From a virus, in IMG/VR virus record IMGVR_UViG_3300037119_005106, positions 1-64,000 of that record: a stretch of DNA of 64,000 nt; one strand, written 5' to 3'. The notes beneath the pieces were generated by a model that saw nothing but the letters and a program-made list of their open reading frames with translations, was not told the origin of the DNA and ran no database searches. Below are positions 10,001-18,323 of the stretch, piece by piece (positions within the stretch are counted from its first letter, which is position 1; each line of letters starts with the position of its first letter). The position numbers were made by a program, and so were the translations under genes.

Positions 10001-12964
10001 ACGAACCAATCCTTTGAAAAGCTTACCACCTAATTTAAACCCACCAACAACACCTTTAGCACCAAGCTTCAATCCTTTACCGGCTAAACCAAAAGCATCA
10101 CCGACAATGGAAGCATTACCTAAATCCTTTTTAGCAGAAATAGAAGTAGAATAAGTTTTACCACTAGGATGAGGTTCTCCCGTTTGAGTATCTACAAGAG
10201 AATACTTTCCAGTTGCTTTATCTTTTACAGGAGCATAGGTAGGTTCTGTTTCTCCATCGGTAGCAGCTTCATCAATTATGGGATTACCTTGTTCATCATA
10301 TTGCACATTACCCAATTCTTGCTTTCTAAATTCTTCTTCGGCAGCAGCCGTTCTTCTCGCTTCTGCTTCGATAGCAGTTTCTAATCCAGCATCTTGATAT
10401 TCTTGTTCGAAAGCATTCAATCCTTCCTCTTTTGCAGTAGGAACTTTTTCAAGGTTATCAGATACCTTTTTATCCAAAGCAGTAGTATCTTCTTCCATGA
10501 TTGGATTTCCATACTCATCAACAGCCGGAGTTCCATCAGCATTCATTTTGGCTTTCATTTGAGCGCCAAAGGTTTTTGTTTTGGCTAATACTTTTTCGTA
10601 TAAAGCCTTACCTTCTTTACCCATGTTTTTAAGCATATTCAAATGATTCTCTTTGGCAGCTTCATAAATCTCATCATCACTCATTTTAACAAATTGGTCA
10701 TACTGAGCATCACTAAGTCCGGCAAGAACATCGCCTTGAGATTGAGCCATTGTTAATTGGTCCTCTGACATTTTAGATGGATCTACAATAAGTTCTCTTT
10801 GACCACTAATTTTTGCAGTCTTATTACCAGACTCATCAGTGATATAAGCTATCTCATTTCCGTTCTGATTTGTCCAAAATTTAATATTCAATGGACTAGC
10901 AGTTTTACCAGAGATAAGATTCAATCGGTTTGCTTGTGCTTGTGCCAAGTTCAAAGAAAGCATTTCTATTTGTTGCTCATGCTCTGCTTTTAACTTAGCA
11001 AACTTTTGTTGAACAGCAGAATTACTTCTGTCAGCCATACTTTGTTTCAAAGCAGTTATATTGGCTTGTATTTCAGGACTTGGATTAGCAAGCATGTTCT
11101 CATTCAATTGTTTCAATTGAACCTTTTCTTCTTCGTGTAATACGGATTCATCAGATTCGCCAAACTCTTTTTTAAGAACAGTTACTTTTTCATCATAAGC
11201 AGATTCTTCATCTTGAATAAAACGCTCCAAAGATTTTGCTTGAATAGTATTATTTGCCAAAGCATGTTTACCAGCAATATTCAAAGAAGCAGAAGCATTG
11301 TAATCAGCACTTACATCATGAAACTCTTGTTGGTATTCAGCAACTTCTTCAGGAGAAATATTTCCTCTTGAAAGTTGGTCGGATATAAAAGCATCAAACT
11401 GATCAGTTTTTTTATCATGAAGCATATCAACCATTGTATTTCTGATATGCCAAGTTCTAGCAGACTGACCACCCTTATCAGAAGCATCAATAGAAGCTTT
11501 TAATGTTTCCATACGATTCATATAGTCCACACCTTTCTGAGCAGACTCGTTGAATTTAATATTCATAGCACCACCCATAAGAGCACCCATAGCAAATGAA
11601 GCAACCTTTGTATTTTTATTAGCTTTAGAGAAATAGTAATCCCAATAATCAGGAGCTTTCTCACCGGTTACTTTTTCATTAGCTTTTAACTGCGCCCAAT
11701 CCTCATACGTTTCTTGAAAGGTTTCTTCCGTTCCTTCCAAAACACCATGAGCACCAGCTTTAGCCAATCCTTTCAAGAATGGAACAGCTACCTTTGAATA
11801 AGTAACGGCAGCATCTTTAGAAACTTGCTCAATAGATTTTAATCCTATTTTCTTAGAGATTCCAGCATATGCTTTTTCTCCCGCTTTACCATAAGACAAT
11901 CCCCAAGAAATCATATCAATTGGAGCATACCACATATTCTGCATCATACTTGCAGCAGCTACACCCGACATATCATCATCAGAATATCTTGGCGGTTTAC
12001 CATTGGCTTTATCTTCCTCATTCAAGGCTTGCATGGTTCTATTATAATCCATAGCATTGGTAGCACCCGTAAGTAAGTTGTTTGCCATACCCGCACCTGA
12101 TGCATTAACAAACTCATTACTGAACTCTGACATTTTTAAAACACCATTCACATCACGAGTAAGATACTTGGCTAATCCTTTTCCTGTTCCCGTAATATCC
12201 TCAGCAGTTTTTAAACCGGTAGCCATTGCTTTAGCAGTATTGTTTACTGTTTGAACAGATTCTCCCAATAGTCCACCAACTCTTGATGCTCTAGCAGCAC
12301 CCATCAATTCGGATTCTAAAAATAATCCCATTCCTTTTTTGGCAGCACTACCAGCACCAGCACCAGTAACCATAAATTCAATAGCCATTGGAATCATTTC
12401 CGCTACATTGGTACTCCAAAAATCAGGATCCAATAATGAACCCCAAGTAAGTTCTTGCCCTTCTAATTTCTTTTTTAAATAAGTAGTATGCTCATTACCG
12501 ATATCATCGCCATACTCTCTCAATGCTCTACCCAATTGATTTCCTTCTGCAAGAGTAAGACCAGGAACAGCAGCACCAACCAAATTGATAACATCACCCG
12601 TACTACCAATAACAGTTTCTCCAACACCTTTCATAAATGATTCTTGAAATTGGGAAGCCCAGTTTCTATGGATATCATTCTGAGTAGGATTTGGCGCTTC
12701 GATAGAACCAGCTTGATTGGTATTGACTGTATCTATTCCACCGAACTCTTGTTCAATTGTGGCTTGTCCAGAGTCTTGTGTAGCAACATCAATATTAGGA
12801 CTTTGTTCTTGTTGTTTTTGAGCCAACATATCTTGCGTTTGCAAATCAATTTGTTGTTGACTTGTTTCTTGCATATCAAGAAACTGAGCTTGGTTTTGCT
12901 CAGGTGTTGGTATATTAGTTTCGCTTGGATCTATACTGTTATTTCCTTTGAATAATTTAGCCAT
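1067..12964 (-). CDS. giant virion protein: zincin metallopeptidase plus crAss-type virion RNA polymerase
   Basis: One 3965-codon reading frame. The Gln-rich N-terminus (1-100) leads into Gly/Ala-rich helical segments typical of phage ejection proteins. A zincin motif HEMAH lies at residues 1128-1132. The motif DYDGD at 2483-2487 matches the metal-binding DxDGD of double-psi beta-barrel RNA polymerases of the YonO/crAss type. In the crAss-like phage phi14:2 the related protein gp66 is packaged in the virion, is ejected into the cell and transcribes early genes. Long Lys/Glu-rich helical stretches fill the rest. It is the last gene of the late block and directly follows other ejection proteins with 1-12 base gaps. 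The peptidase may process the polyprotein (inference). The whole frame is intact. Confidence 0.9.
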   Translation of the reverse strand: MAKLFKGNNSIDPSETNIPTPEQNQAQFLDMQETSQQQIDLQTQDMLAQKQQEQSPNIDVATQDSGQATIEQEFGGIDTVNTNQAGSIEAPNPTQNDIHRNWASQFQESFMKGVGETVIGSTGDVINLVGAAVPGLTLAEGNQLGRALREYGDDIGNEHTTYLKKKLEGQELTWGSLLDPDFWSTNVAEMIPMAIEFMVTGAGAGSAAKKGMGLFLESELMGAARASRVGGLLGESVQTVNNTAKAMATGLKTAEDITGTGKGLAKYLTRDVNGVLKMSEFSNEFVNASGAGMANNLLTGATNAMDYNRTMQALNEEDKANGKPPRYSDDDMSGVAAASMMQNMWYAPIDMISWGLSYGKAGEKAYAGISKKIGLKSIEQVSKDAAVTYSKVAVPFLKGLAKAGAHGVLEGTEETFQETYEDWAQLKANEKVTGEKAPDYWDYYFSKANKNTKVASFAMGALMGGAMNIKFNESAQKGVDYMNRMETLKASIDASDKGGQSARTWHIRNTMVDMLHDKKTDQFDAFISDQLSRGNISPEEVAEYQQEFHDVSADYNASASLNIAGKHALANNTIQAKSLERFIQDEESAYDEKVTVLKKEFGESDESVLHEEEKVQLKQLNENMLANPSPEIQANITALKQSMADRSNSAVQQKFAKLKAEHEQQIEMLSLNLAQAQANRLNLISGKTASPLNIKFWTNQNGNEIAYITDESGNKTAKISGQRELIVDPSKMSEDQLTMAQSQGDVLAGLSDAQYDQFVKMSDDEIYEAAKENHLNMLKNMGKEGKALYEKVLAKTKTFGAQMKAKMNADGTPAVDEYGNPIMEEDTTALDKKVSDNLEKVPTAKEEGLNAFEQEYQDAGLETAIEAEARRTAAAEEEFRKQELGNVQYDEQGNPIIDEAATDGETEPTYAPVKDKATGKYSLVDTQTGEPHPSGKTYSTSISAKKDLGNASIVGDAFGLAGKGLKLGAKGVVGGFKLGGKLFKGLVRKGGEAIEEGQEFVQAKMNEAEKRKTIQQNMAQDSMRRTIMENAYHTAPARNNANNPDATIAKQQLDAYLDTKIAAFKYGPRVVDEQRTINRMLKAKGIDINVVSASNLFSLVGTPAVGYALASTIYIDENTWEQPEIFMHEMAHVNYRLTKDSAATKAVVQEARRDQKLVDKIEKLYEDKIVYLLEDGKTTTFLKGLVDYFITPADGQTEQEAVAAFEAEVTQAGGLENLLNSFEIFKAPDEEQSVINEELFTHYLQGPLAKNFNYTLDPIKERGRQKVSKGWWNWVKGETVTYEPYAVDVVQKLNDGIPVPTSDLMEHIMTNFVKSSAGNKAAYDGGGFASKVDMKDQAEQDNHQRITDAKIEQRRNYDPIATKQANRKTTYDRLVKKIQEDVDVKMKDFSEQERQDEIDFQLNELENAMLEEGAFDDYESAKQVTFRGATRILNSFTKSLNYVKRKKFAESGALASDFNEENLIDRDLLVSEFYNLAFENKGDTNGFISAIENSRTEEVWQFNQYMNKMHPNEKMMYLSSMAYVMGNQQTISAIKSVVNSEGKWETQNALSETERNKTERHLSKLEEQEKLHYNGKFTESGAQNHQYFLDAYNNIKSGNQTNEDYLAVLRYLAPRGVRFSALVNNQTINMRGHNVNVKTLIDKMVRSKAMENPRDPNKIYVYGAKPFIEAIVDSNRKYTSYSVVQNAEGNMEPSKITNNHLMSELNGMNEFLVKDTKGNFPTFKSFKQKYAHLSDPANRTHENPVLRGIYDNAKNGVLRPTATQYVGLSHLQRGSNSLYKNSTDFTQTIEDFMMFSGVENAASYMQTLSAMADSPRKFLMSVSRIKFDEAFKARPNMTDKIELTTKGNRMLESSWRIYDKSNENLNEFEKSKTIKSQEEYINKFKQSVNDEIQRWNANAKDLIANKTVKPDYFENGKLSLKGQNKITEFVFNQSVNGMALAEVFNPGIPFNDIVKRNKGNSSPVNSFGNENLKMEAIPIDDSKVKRATDSGMYMTRSQAQKIVDAGLGVFDLNNGLKLLNYHVERDNPNFQGKSAYFKGYTTIIDEDTLVTEPGLRGVYNLLNEREQVYNAWHKNKFGTEPSLDLTNGEHNYINYAVPYSAIKSDFFSAEQKQVLSGITYENLENDYDNHIGNRSSASTESETDKMHNALDSLYYGDNGEFMGLATNNFGPQQIMDKVTEQATTPVQFMSAVIVNGMVGNNLAMGEEIQKLIRTDMDKNLDAIIDELGDMNPSKYKAFILKNLDLENMDQSQRLMIEESLTNLNHPAVSDFITNTLANRLKQAGNKLKTAGTIAQQKPSAHYQYRNGITINGRKGLAGHQNRHNADGSIGSQIMEIVLPNHMKDKVNFRQYLNETDPQVKRVFGLHKDLQGKMDLANAIADETQRGVAKSAVLKQVALMIARLRHPKAGNEGSYGYDVNDYIGEYYQNGVPAGWFVRGDSVIGTRIPSHGPASTGAFEATDYLEGEGNQTIVHEDFSEIAGSDYDGDSLFIQRKDKSTPNFNKALDKTVDLWTSPGMREQIKAKIEFEKEVKKVIGNNKAKVTMPMSPDYHRQAYNNTMISKRNIGIIFNTHRIANYLAAYNVKLNNPINIDGHRVDAFSDKEVGQDSRNNQSAMLANIILDNAKWGFADALGLNDQTINQYSLLTNMGFSLQQVNDIMNSKAVKVWNKHQANNQNPYASKMKNADVKKAILHELGIDDKKVGPVSINTNAGMINTKEQMKQIVQMMESLEAMNADILHVSKIMAGHKGIENNPFILEQQLKDFNTVVNSDKKNALLTFPESFKNNPDIKAYHDNAEKILNIMKKANPIYNDNTSKLIESLNQKIGFDDTMDKKQMERTSDIVKRFQTSRILGLNNTTSAQKNAIKDKAFRDVNKYMDELEGEMVPGNRKATALDKSVLFNRALNMNIKHAPGQTNTPMGARVYSDNSYISANPRFFNESLTEEDRKAVQEEWKALPQEIKDGLITLDLMKNGLTGKLSLSNVFDEGTNHDISTYAAHEAKNKNTPINKSVMDKLENLVISNEFKENPSILNASNPTTKYKQGDNLLSYIAENNPSLDKALRVGGGMIFKVDGKPYIYDGVTDAEKKKIRTDYQDRSEQTHMMGNLIGGRIKPYNVFQGDVNLEAISLADDTGRPLYKSRPSTAEKTEDTSKKKAKPDLGNASRIDYHNYNDVTPLNQREFNAVMEYDNSVGDEQKAFVYKKYLEDKKEANDLTSRFNQTTYSQMGNDELKNVYTNFAQKDIYAYSILTTPLTIELANRMGVEQSELTGAIEDGKDMTLMDSWLNNNNVSSNQPVTQRLVRMINNEYKKFVQQRGKYIKVINHATDALYQEKFGLSKNKIISTLQRVGQSLFRNRKDVYEQLYGNLLSKETYKDANGVEKKNLKFKTDDEITALYKANKLSKAEVDFYNTFREITTHLKSFDGNDKVREGYIPHTSMDAFEMYANRGLLGLLVNSKGLDSVIEDVKVYTNINGKDELMSFRDIKSQYNALAVSGKQSAKDLYAFNKLKRTATKLQKTGKNEDGSRIIYSNMQNETLLGMSPMSRFSSSRSVKAELMPSMDLNKALTEYVHSSIFTNGDESFQGFKALMPMIDGVMAYNDKNGYKNAYNYVKEVYKEGLIMKKEQVTFDKKTDAVINGLVRGNTMYALGYKGLVIGKGIYAIGNLAVGKYMNMKREGGKSWAIGESRYWGIDKGVSLELLDRRNRARNILNNLGYMESDFYDDVSIETKSGLDNIFTKIALSPMAVTEDWIQRVHMLGMLTDEEFNLFDENGNYKAGAVQLSPIRVAALEERVKNAHGKGFSPIDQSRMHKYALGKMFMQFSRHIPTQIRERFAKEDIDMNGQKYIGSLRQVGKSASDFFHNGMSPAKAKEYYNSLEPHQKEAFLSGLRGMALMTMLGMIAGNSNEQSQMLGSKTDASSISSGVMSDSNIWFDPDRMMLKTVPPSVRSALSVLKGLTRGDGEQVQQ

Positions 12965-12965
12965 T

Positions 12966-14996
12966 TTATTTTGAATTTAAAAGGTTGTAGAATTTAAGCC
13001 AAGTTGCCGTTACCTCTTGGTTAGCTGCAATATCTTCTGGATTATCTCCAGCTGTAATGTCGCCCATTAATTTAATAAAATCAGTATCAGAATATTTGCT
13101 CTTACTAATCAAAGCTTTTTTGATTTCTGGATGATAATTTACAGCGTTGGTAAAGTTATTAGGATTTCCCTTTTTATAATAACCATCAGACAACATTAAA
13201 TTAGGATTAAAGGTTCCTTTGTTTCTTCCGTTACCTTCCGTTAAATAAGAAAGAGCCATGTAATAAGATTTCACAGCTTTGTATCTATCAGAACCATCAC
13301 CTACTCTTGTACTTTTAGCATCTGCCTTAAACTCAGGAGTAGAGAATACGCCATTAGGACCAGAAGCAATAGCAGCATATTGTTTTGTTACTTTAGCATT
13401 ATATTGTTTGCTTATTTCATTATGTGCTTTCAATTCAGAACTTTTTTGACGTCGCTTAACAGCAGTAGTAACATTATCATAATCGCCAATAGCTAAAGCC
13501 AAATCACTCTCTCCTTTGATATCATTAGCATCTAATCGTTGGTAGTATTTATGACCATCAGCAGTTGTAATAACAGCAAACATTTCGTGTCTTAAGTTTC
13601 CTGAATAACCAGCCATGTGGTCGCGTTCTTCTTGAGTCAATTGATACTTACCATTTTTATCTGTTTTACCCAAAGACTTACCATTACTATCACGAACCTG
13701 AGTAACCATATTATTTTTATCATCCACATAAGCAGTTATCAAACCACCAAACTGACCACCTTTATCAGCGCCAGCTTTAACCATTGATTGTGCTACATCA
13801 GAAGGTAATAGATTTCCATTAGGAGAATATATCATACCATTGGTTAAAGGAATAGCAATATCATTAGCAGAAGTACTTCCCGGATAAAGATTTTCAACAA
13901 CACCTTTAAGATTACCAACTTTCACATGAATAGCACTTGCTGGAGTGTATTTCTCATTCATGCCTGTAGTTCTTTTTACAGCACCCCACAATCCACCTAA
14001 TAAATTATCATCATTGTAATTGGTATCAGCAGCAACATAAGGATTTATGTTACCCATAACACCTGATAATTCTCGGTTATTAATAGCAGTTTTTTGAATA
14101 AAGTTTACAGGTTCCATTAATTTAGAAATAGTAGCTGGATCAGAAGAAGATTGTACTTGGTTCAATACTTCATTACTAGCAGCAACATAAGAAATAGGAA
14201 TTTCATCTTCTTCTTTTGTTCCAGCAGCTTTCACCGCTTTAGCTTGCTTATCATATTCCTGTTGAGATAAGTCATGTTGGTATTTCATCATATTAGTTCC
14301 TTGACCATAATGGTTTTGGATAGTATAATTCAACAACTCATCTTCTAACTGAGGTCCTGTCAATCCATTCATTTTAGGATTATCCATTAACCAGTTATTG
14401 TAAATCTGCATACGGTTACTTGCTAAAATAACAGGAGCAGGAACTTCTTGACCATAGTTATAATATTTCTCAGGAATAGTAACTTCCGACTTCATACCGC
14501 CATAAGTAATTTTACCATCACCAATACCAGCATTATAATTGTCAAGATTTTGTTTATCCATATCTGAAAGTAAATGACCTTTATTATCAGCCATTACTTT
14601 CATAATAGATTCCATGTTCTTTTTGTTATCGGTATAAGAAAGAGTTTCCGGAGAATTTAATACATCCGATTTATATTGTGATAATAAAGCAATACCACCA
14701 TTTTCAAAGAAAGCTTTACGAGAACCGTATTCTTCAATCTTATCGCGTATATTTCTTTGAAGTTCTAAGGATTTATTTTTAATCTTGATTCTATCAGGCT
14801 CAAGCAATTCAGCAGCTTTTGCAGATATTTCCTCATACTGCTTAGATTCAAGTTCCTGAGCAACCATACTGGCTTGCTTATCAGCCTGGATTCCTTTCTC
14901 AACATTTTCCATTTGAGCAAATTCCCGCTGATTCTGAGCAACATAATCAACACTCTTGCTAAGCCCTGTAAGTCCAGCTATACTACCTAATTTCAT
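12966..14996 (-). CDS. predicted internal/ejection virion protein
   Basis: A 676-aa soluble protein. The N-terminus starts with small hydrophobic residues (GSIAGLTGLSKSVDYVAQ), then a long charged helical region (~25-110) with coiled-coil character, then a mixed domain. There is no enzymatic motif I recognise. It lies between the lysozyme-bearing protein and the giant RNA-polymerase protein with very short spacers (11 bases upstream, 1 base downstream). That is the place where crAss-like phages keep their capsid/tail cargo proteins. The role as cargo ejected with the polymerase rests on position only. Confidence 0.7.
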   Translation of the reverse strand: MKLGSIAGLTGLSKSVDYVAQNQREFAQMENVEKGIQADKQASMVAQELESKQYEEISAKAAELLEPDRIKIKNKSLELQRNIRDKIEEYGSRKAFFENGGIALLSQYKSDVLNSPETLSYTDNKKNMESIMKVMADNKGHLLSDMDKQNLDNYNAGIGDGKITYGGMKSEVTIPEKYYNYGQEVPAPVILASNRMQIYNNWLMDNPKMNGLTGPQLEDELLNYTIQNHYGQGTNMMKYQHDLSQQEYDKQAKAVKAAGTKEEDEIPISYVAASNEVLNQVQSSSDPATISKLMEPVNFIQKTAINNRELSGVMGNINPYVAADTNYNDDNLLGGLWGAVKRTTGMNEKYTPASAIHVKVGNLKGVVENLYPGSTSANDIAIPLTNGMIYSPNGNLLPSDVAQSMVKAGADKGGQFGGLITAYVDDKNNMVTQVRDSNGKSLGKTDKNGKYQLTQEERDHMAGYSGNLRHEMFAVITTADGHKYYQRLDANDIKGESDLALAIGDYDNVTTAVKRRQKSSELKAHNEISKQYNAKVTKQYAAIASGPNGVFSTPEFKADAKSTRVGDGSDRYKAVKSYYMALSYLTEGNGRNKGTFNPNLMLSDGYYKKGNPNNFTNAVNYHPEIKKALISKSKYSDTDFIKLMGDITAGDNPEDIAANQEVTATWLKFYNLLNSK

Positions 14997-15007
14997 ATCT
15001 TCCTTTT

Positions 15008-17596
15008 TTAATGTATCAATGTTCCAAGCGTTCCAGCTTCTCTTAAAGCATTATTGGTTATTCTGTCAATAGTTTCATCTTGCTTCTTTGACCTGTCTAA
15101 ATACTCCAAAGCCTTTTGCTCTAAACTTTCCCCTCTACCATTACCTAAACCATAGTCAAGAGTATTCACTCCTGTAGGTTCTCCATTAGCACCAGCAACC
15201 AATTGACTAACTAAAGTCTTTTCTGGAACGGGAGAATTAGTTACTATCGCTCCACCTACTTTTGGTTTATCAGGAGCAGATTGCCCAGGAGCAAGAGTAG
15301 TAAGTTCAATACGAGATTGCCCTGGCTCTACATATTTCTTTTCAGTAACAATAGGTTGTTTATCAGCTTTACCCGTTACCTCATCTGAAACTTCTTGTGT
15401 TTTGGCAGTAGTCAATTCACTAATTCCTTTTTCTTCTGTAAACACTTGTTTTGCTACCTTACTACCAGTTACTTCATCATAATGATTTTTCAAATCATCA
15501 ACAGAAGCATTCTCATTTTCCATCGGGTCCAAGTTAGGATTTTTTGAGAGAATATCACTAAGAACATTACGTTCTTCCATGTTCATTGTCTTAATCCAAC
15601 TACCCATTGATTCTTGTGTAGTTTTCTTCGCTTGACTCTTAATCTTAGCAGCTTCTTTGAACTCCAAACTTCCCGGAGCGCCAGGCTCTGCATTTGGTAA
15701 TAATCCCGTAGCATGAAATTGAAACAATTGTCTACGCATATCATTCATAGAACCCGGAGCATTCTCTTTAGCATTTTCAATACCAGCGATAAGATTGCTC
15801 ATTCCTTGTTGAGCCAAATTAGAAGCAGCAGCTCTATTCATTTGGTCCTCTGAATACTTTCTTTCATTGTTGGCAATATCCCTTCTAGAATCAAAATCAT
15901 TTATGTATTTCTGAACTTCTCCAAAGGTAGCCATTGCTTTATCACTACGATCAATATCCATAGCGGTTATTGCAACAATACCTTCCATTCGTGCTTTATC
16001 CAATTGCCCTTGATTACCTAACACAAGATTTCTATTACCACCAGAAGCACGAACAATATTTTCAAGTCCTGTTTGGTAAGCATCAGCAAGCTTCATTTTT
16101 AATCCACCCTCAATAGCTGGATCCAATCCCATATTTTTAATCTTAGCTAAATCTTGTGCATAAAGAAGCATTCCTTCAGATACTTTTTCATCACGATATT
16201 TAATCTCAACAGCATTGGCAGCAGCCATACCCATAAGACCAGTTGTTGCGCCAATAAGAGCATCAAAAGGAATATCCATCTTACCCGGCTTATATTCAAA
16301 CTGAGCATCCGTAAATAAACCAGGATCAGTAAACTTATCAAGATTATCAGTAGGCTTATTCTTTTCTGCCAACATTCTAGCACCTCTTTCCTTTTCAGCA
16401 GCTTCAACTTTTAATCGTGCTGCTTTTTCTTCCGCTGTTTCTCCACCCGTAGCAGTACCATTTTCTATATCAGAAGCAATACCAGTATCAACAGGAATGT
16501 TCTTAGAAACCTCATCATCATACTCGTTTTTGGTTTTACCATATTTAAGAATACCTCTTTCAATAGGCATTGGTGGGGTTAATTTATTTACTCTTTTTCC
16601 AATTTGACTTTTCAAATCTTCTAAATCAAAAGAAGTAGTAGAGCCATGAGAAAAACTTGTTTTATCATCTATCTTATTAGCTTTTGGAGTTAATCCAAGT
16701 TCTTTGTATAAAGCGATAATTTCCTTATCCCCTATTACTTTTCCAGTCTTAGGATTTCTTTTAACAAGTTTACCTGTTGCATCATCAACAATAGAAGGAC
16801 GATCATTGAATTCAGCAACACGTTCTTGAATATTTTTGATTTTATTCTCATGATCTAAATAGGTTTTATTGGTTTGGCGAATATTTTCATTAATGGCCAA
16901 CAACTTCCCTTCTCTATAAAATTTGCTTTTTACCTGATTCTTTTGCTTTTCTTTTTCTTCATCTGAAACAACTTTAGAATCTTGAGCATTTATAGCTCGC
17001 AATTGTTTAAGATAATCTTCTTTGTATTTCTTAATATCTTCAGGATTTTTAGACAAGTTTTTTTCATTCAATTCAGCATAGCCTTTATTTATTTTCGCTC
17101 TGGCAGCTTCGTTAGAATTCATGTAATTCATAACTGTAGATAATGGCTTTGCTTTTTGAGGTTTATTGTTTTTACCTTTCAAAGCACTTACTCCACTAGC
17201 ATCTTTTGGAAGAGCAGCCCATACAGGAGCAGCAGAATAAATTGCTTTATCTAAATCTCCATTATCAATATGAGCCAAAGAACCTTGTTTCTCTAATAAT
17301 GACAATGCAGCGATATCTTGTTCTTCAGGTGAGAATCCTGTAAAGCCAAGGTTACTAGAAAGAGTATCCCAAGTTTCATTCATAAACTGATACTTTCCAT
17401 GAGCATTAGAAGTTCCGTCAGAAGCTCTATCTTTTCCTTTTCTCCAATCCTTCTTCTTTCCACCAAACTTTGTAGAATAGGCATCAGCACCCCAAGTACC
17501 TTCTGCTTTGGAAATAGCATCAAGCATTACCTTGTATTGAGGATTACTTTCAAGCAATCCTTTTAGTCGTAAGTATTCCGCATTTGTATTTGGCAT
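15008..17596 (-). CDS. virion-associated lysozyme (lambda R-type, GH104-like) fused to ejection protein
   Basis: In this 862-aa protein, residues ~20-165 match the lambda endolysin (lytic transglycosylase) pattern. LDAISKAEGT carries the likely catalytic Glu32, followed by HGKYQFMNETWDTL, then a FSPEEQDIAALSLL block and DKAIYSAAPVWAALP. Such enzymes cut the MurNAc-GlcNAc bond of peptidoglycan. The remaining ~700 residues are charged, helical and without motif, with a short apolar segment near 450. As part of the late ejection cluster it should open the cell wall during DNA entry rather than cause lysis at the end; the separate amidase would do that. Confidence 0.85.
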   Translation of the reverse strand: MPNTNAEYLRLKGLLESNPQYKVMLDAISKAEGTWGADAYSTKFGGKKKDWRKGKDRASDGTSNAHGKYQFMNETWDTLSSNLGFTGFSPEEQDIAALSLLEKQGSLAHIDNGDLDKAIYSAAPVWAALPKDASGVSALKGKNNKPQKAKPLSTVMNYMNSNEAARAKINKGYAELNEKNLSKNPEDIKKYKEDYLKQLRAINAQDSKVVSDEEKEKQKNQVKSKFYREGKLLAINENIRQTNKTYLDHENKIKNIQERVAEFNDRPSIVDDATGKLVKRNPKTGKVIGDKEIIALYKELGLTPKANKIDDKTSFSHGSTTSFDLEDLKSQIGKRVNKLTPPMPIERGILKYGKTKNEYDDEVSKNIPVDTGIASDIENGTATGGETAEEKAARLKVEAAEKERGARMLAEKNKPTDNLDKFTDPGLFTDAQFEYKPGKMDIPFDALIGATTGLMGMAAANAVEIKYRDEKVSEGMLLYAQDLAKIKNMGLDPAIEGGLKMKLADAYQTGLENIVRASGGNRNLVLGNQGQLDKARMEGIVAITAMDIDRSDKAMATFGEVQKYINDFDSRRDIANNERKYSEDQMNRAAASNLAQQGMSNLIAGIENAKENAPGSMNDMRRQLFQFHATGLLPNAEPGAPGSLEFKEAAKIKSQAKKTTQESMGSWIKTMNMEERNVLSDILSKNPNLDPMENENASVDDLKNHYDEVTGSKVAKQVFTEEKGISELTTAKTQEVSDEVTGKADKQPIVTEKKYVEPGQSRIELTTLAPGQSAPDKPKVGGAIVTNSPVPEKTLVSQLVAGANGEPTGVNTLDYGLGNGRGESLEQKALEYLDRSKKQDETIDRITNNALREAGTLGTLIH

Positions 17597-17598
17597 GA

Positions 17599-18315
17599 CT
17601 ATACGTTTTTAGAGTTATAATTGGAACCCAATATTCCCATTTGAGATTTTAGGATATTTTTCTTAGCCTGAACTTGTTCTCCAGCATCATAAAGTTTCTG
17701 AGCTTCTTCCCTATCAGTAACTTGTTTTTGATAAGCAATAGCTTCTGCTTCCTTATTTTTCTTTCTCAATTTCTTTTCATCACCCATATGGCTAAGATAA
17801 CCAGTTGCTCCACCAATAACAGCACCAGCAGCACCACCAATAAGAGTACCAACACCCGGAATAACACTACCAATAGCAGCACCAGTTGAAGCACCTTTAG
17901 CAGCCATTTGCATTGTATTGGCTTTTCGTTCCTTTCCGGTTAAAAGTCCTTCATTTGCTTTAGCAGTTATTGCCATATCCAAAGCACCCGAAGCACCCGC
18001 CATTACACCAGCACCAACAGCATTACCAGAAGCTAATGATTGACCTGTAGAAGAAGCATCTTTTAATGCATTAGTCTTTGTATCATCAGCATAAGTAGAA
18101 CCTACAACATTAGAGCTTTTATTGGCTTGATAATCATTAGAATTATCAACTTGATTTTTAGTCAAAGCAATCTTATTACCACCAAGTTCTGTGTCAATGT
18201 CTGATACATCTGGATCAGTTGGAAGAACAGGTTTTTTAAGTAAAAGTTTCTTTTTTAAATCTTCAGCAGATTCAGTTCCATCGTCGTCTCCGACTGCATA
18301 ATTAGATTGTATCAT
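17599..18315 (-). CDS. glycine-zipper ejection/membrane protein
   Basis: A 238-aa protein. Residues ~95-185 are rich in Gly and Ala with GxxxG spacing (GASTGAAIGSVIPGVGTLIGG), a glycine-zipper of the kind that packs helices in membranes. The C-terminal third is a Lys/Glu/Gln-rich coiled coil. It ends 2 bases before the lysozyme-bearing gene and follows the 1566-aa tail protein. Position and composition suggest a virion protein that inserts in the host membrane during DNA entry; this is inference. Confidence 0.7.
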   Translation of the reverse strand: MIQSNYAVGDDDGTESAEDLKKKLLLKKPVLPTDPDVSDIDTELGGNKIALTKNQVDNSNDYQANKSSNVVGSTYADDTKTNALKDASSTGQSLASGNAVGAGVMAGASGALDMAITAKANEGLLTGKERKANTMQMAAKGASTGAAIGSVIPGVGTLIGGAAGAVIGGATGYLSHMGDEKKLRKKNKEAEAIAYQKQVTDREEAQKLYDAGEQVQAKKNILKSQMGILGSNYNSKNV

Positions 18316-18323
18316 AGTCGTTT

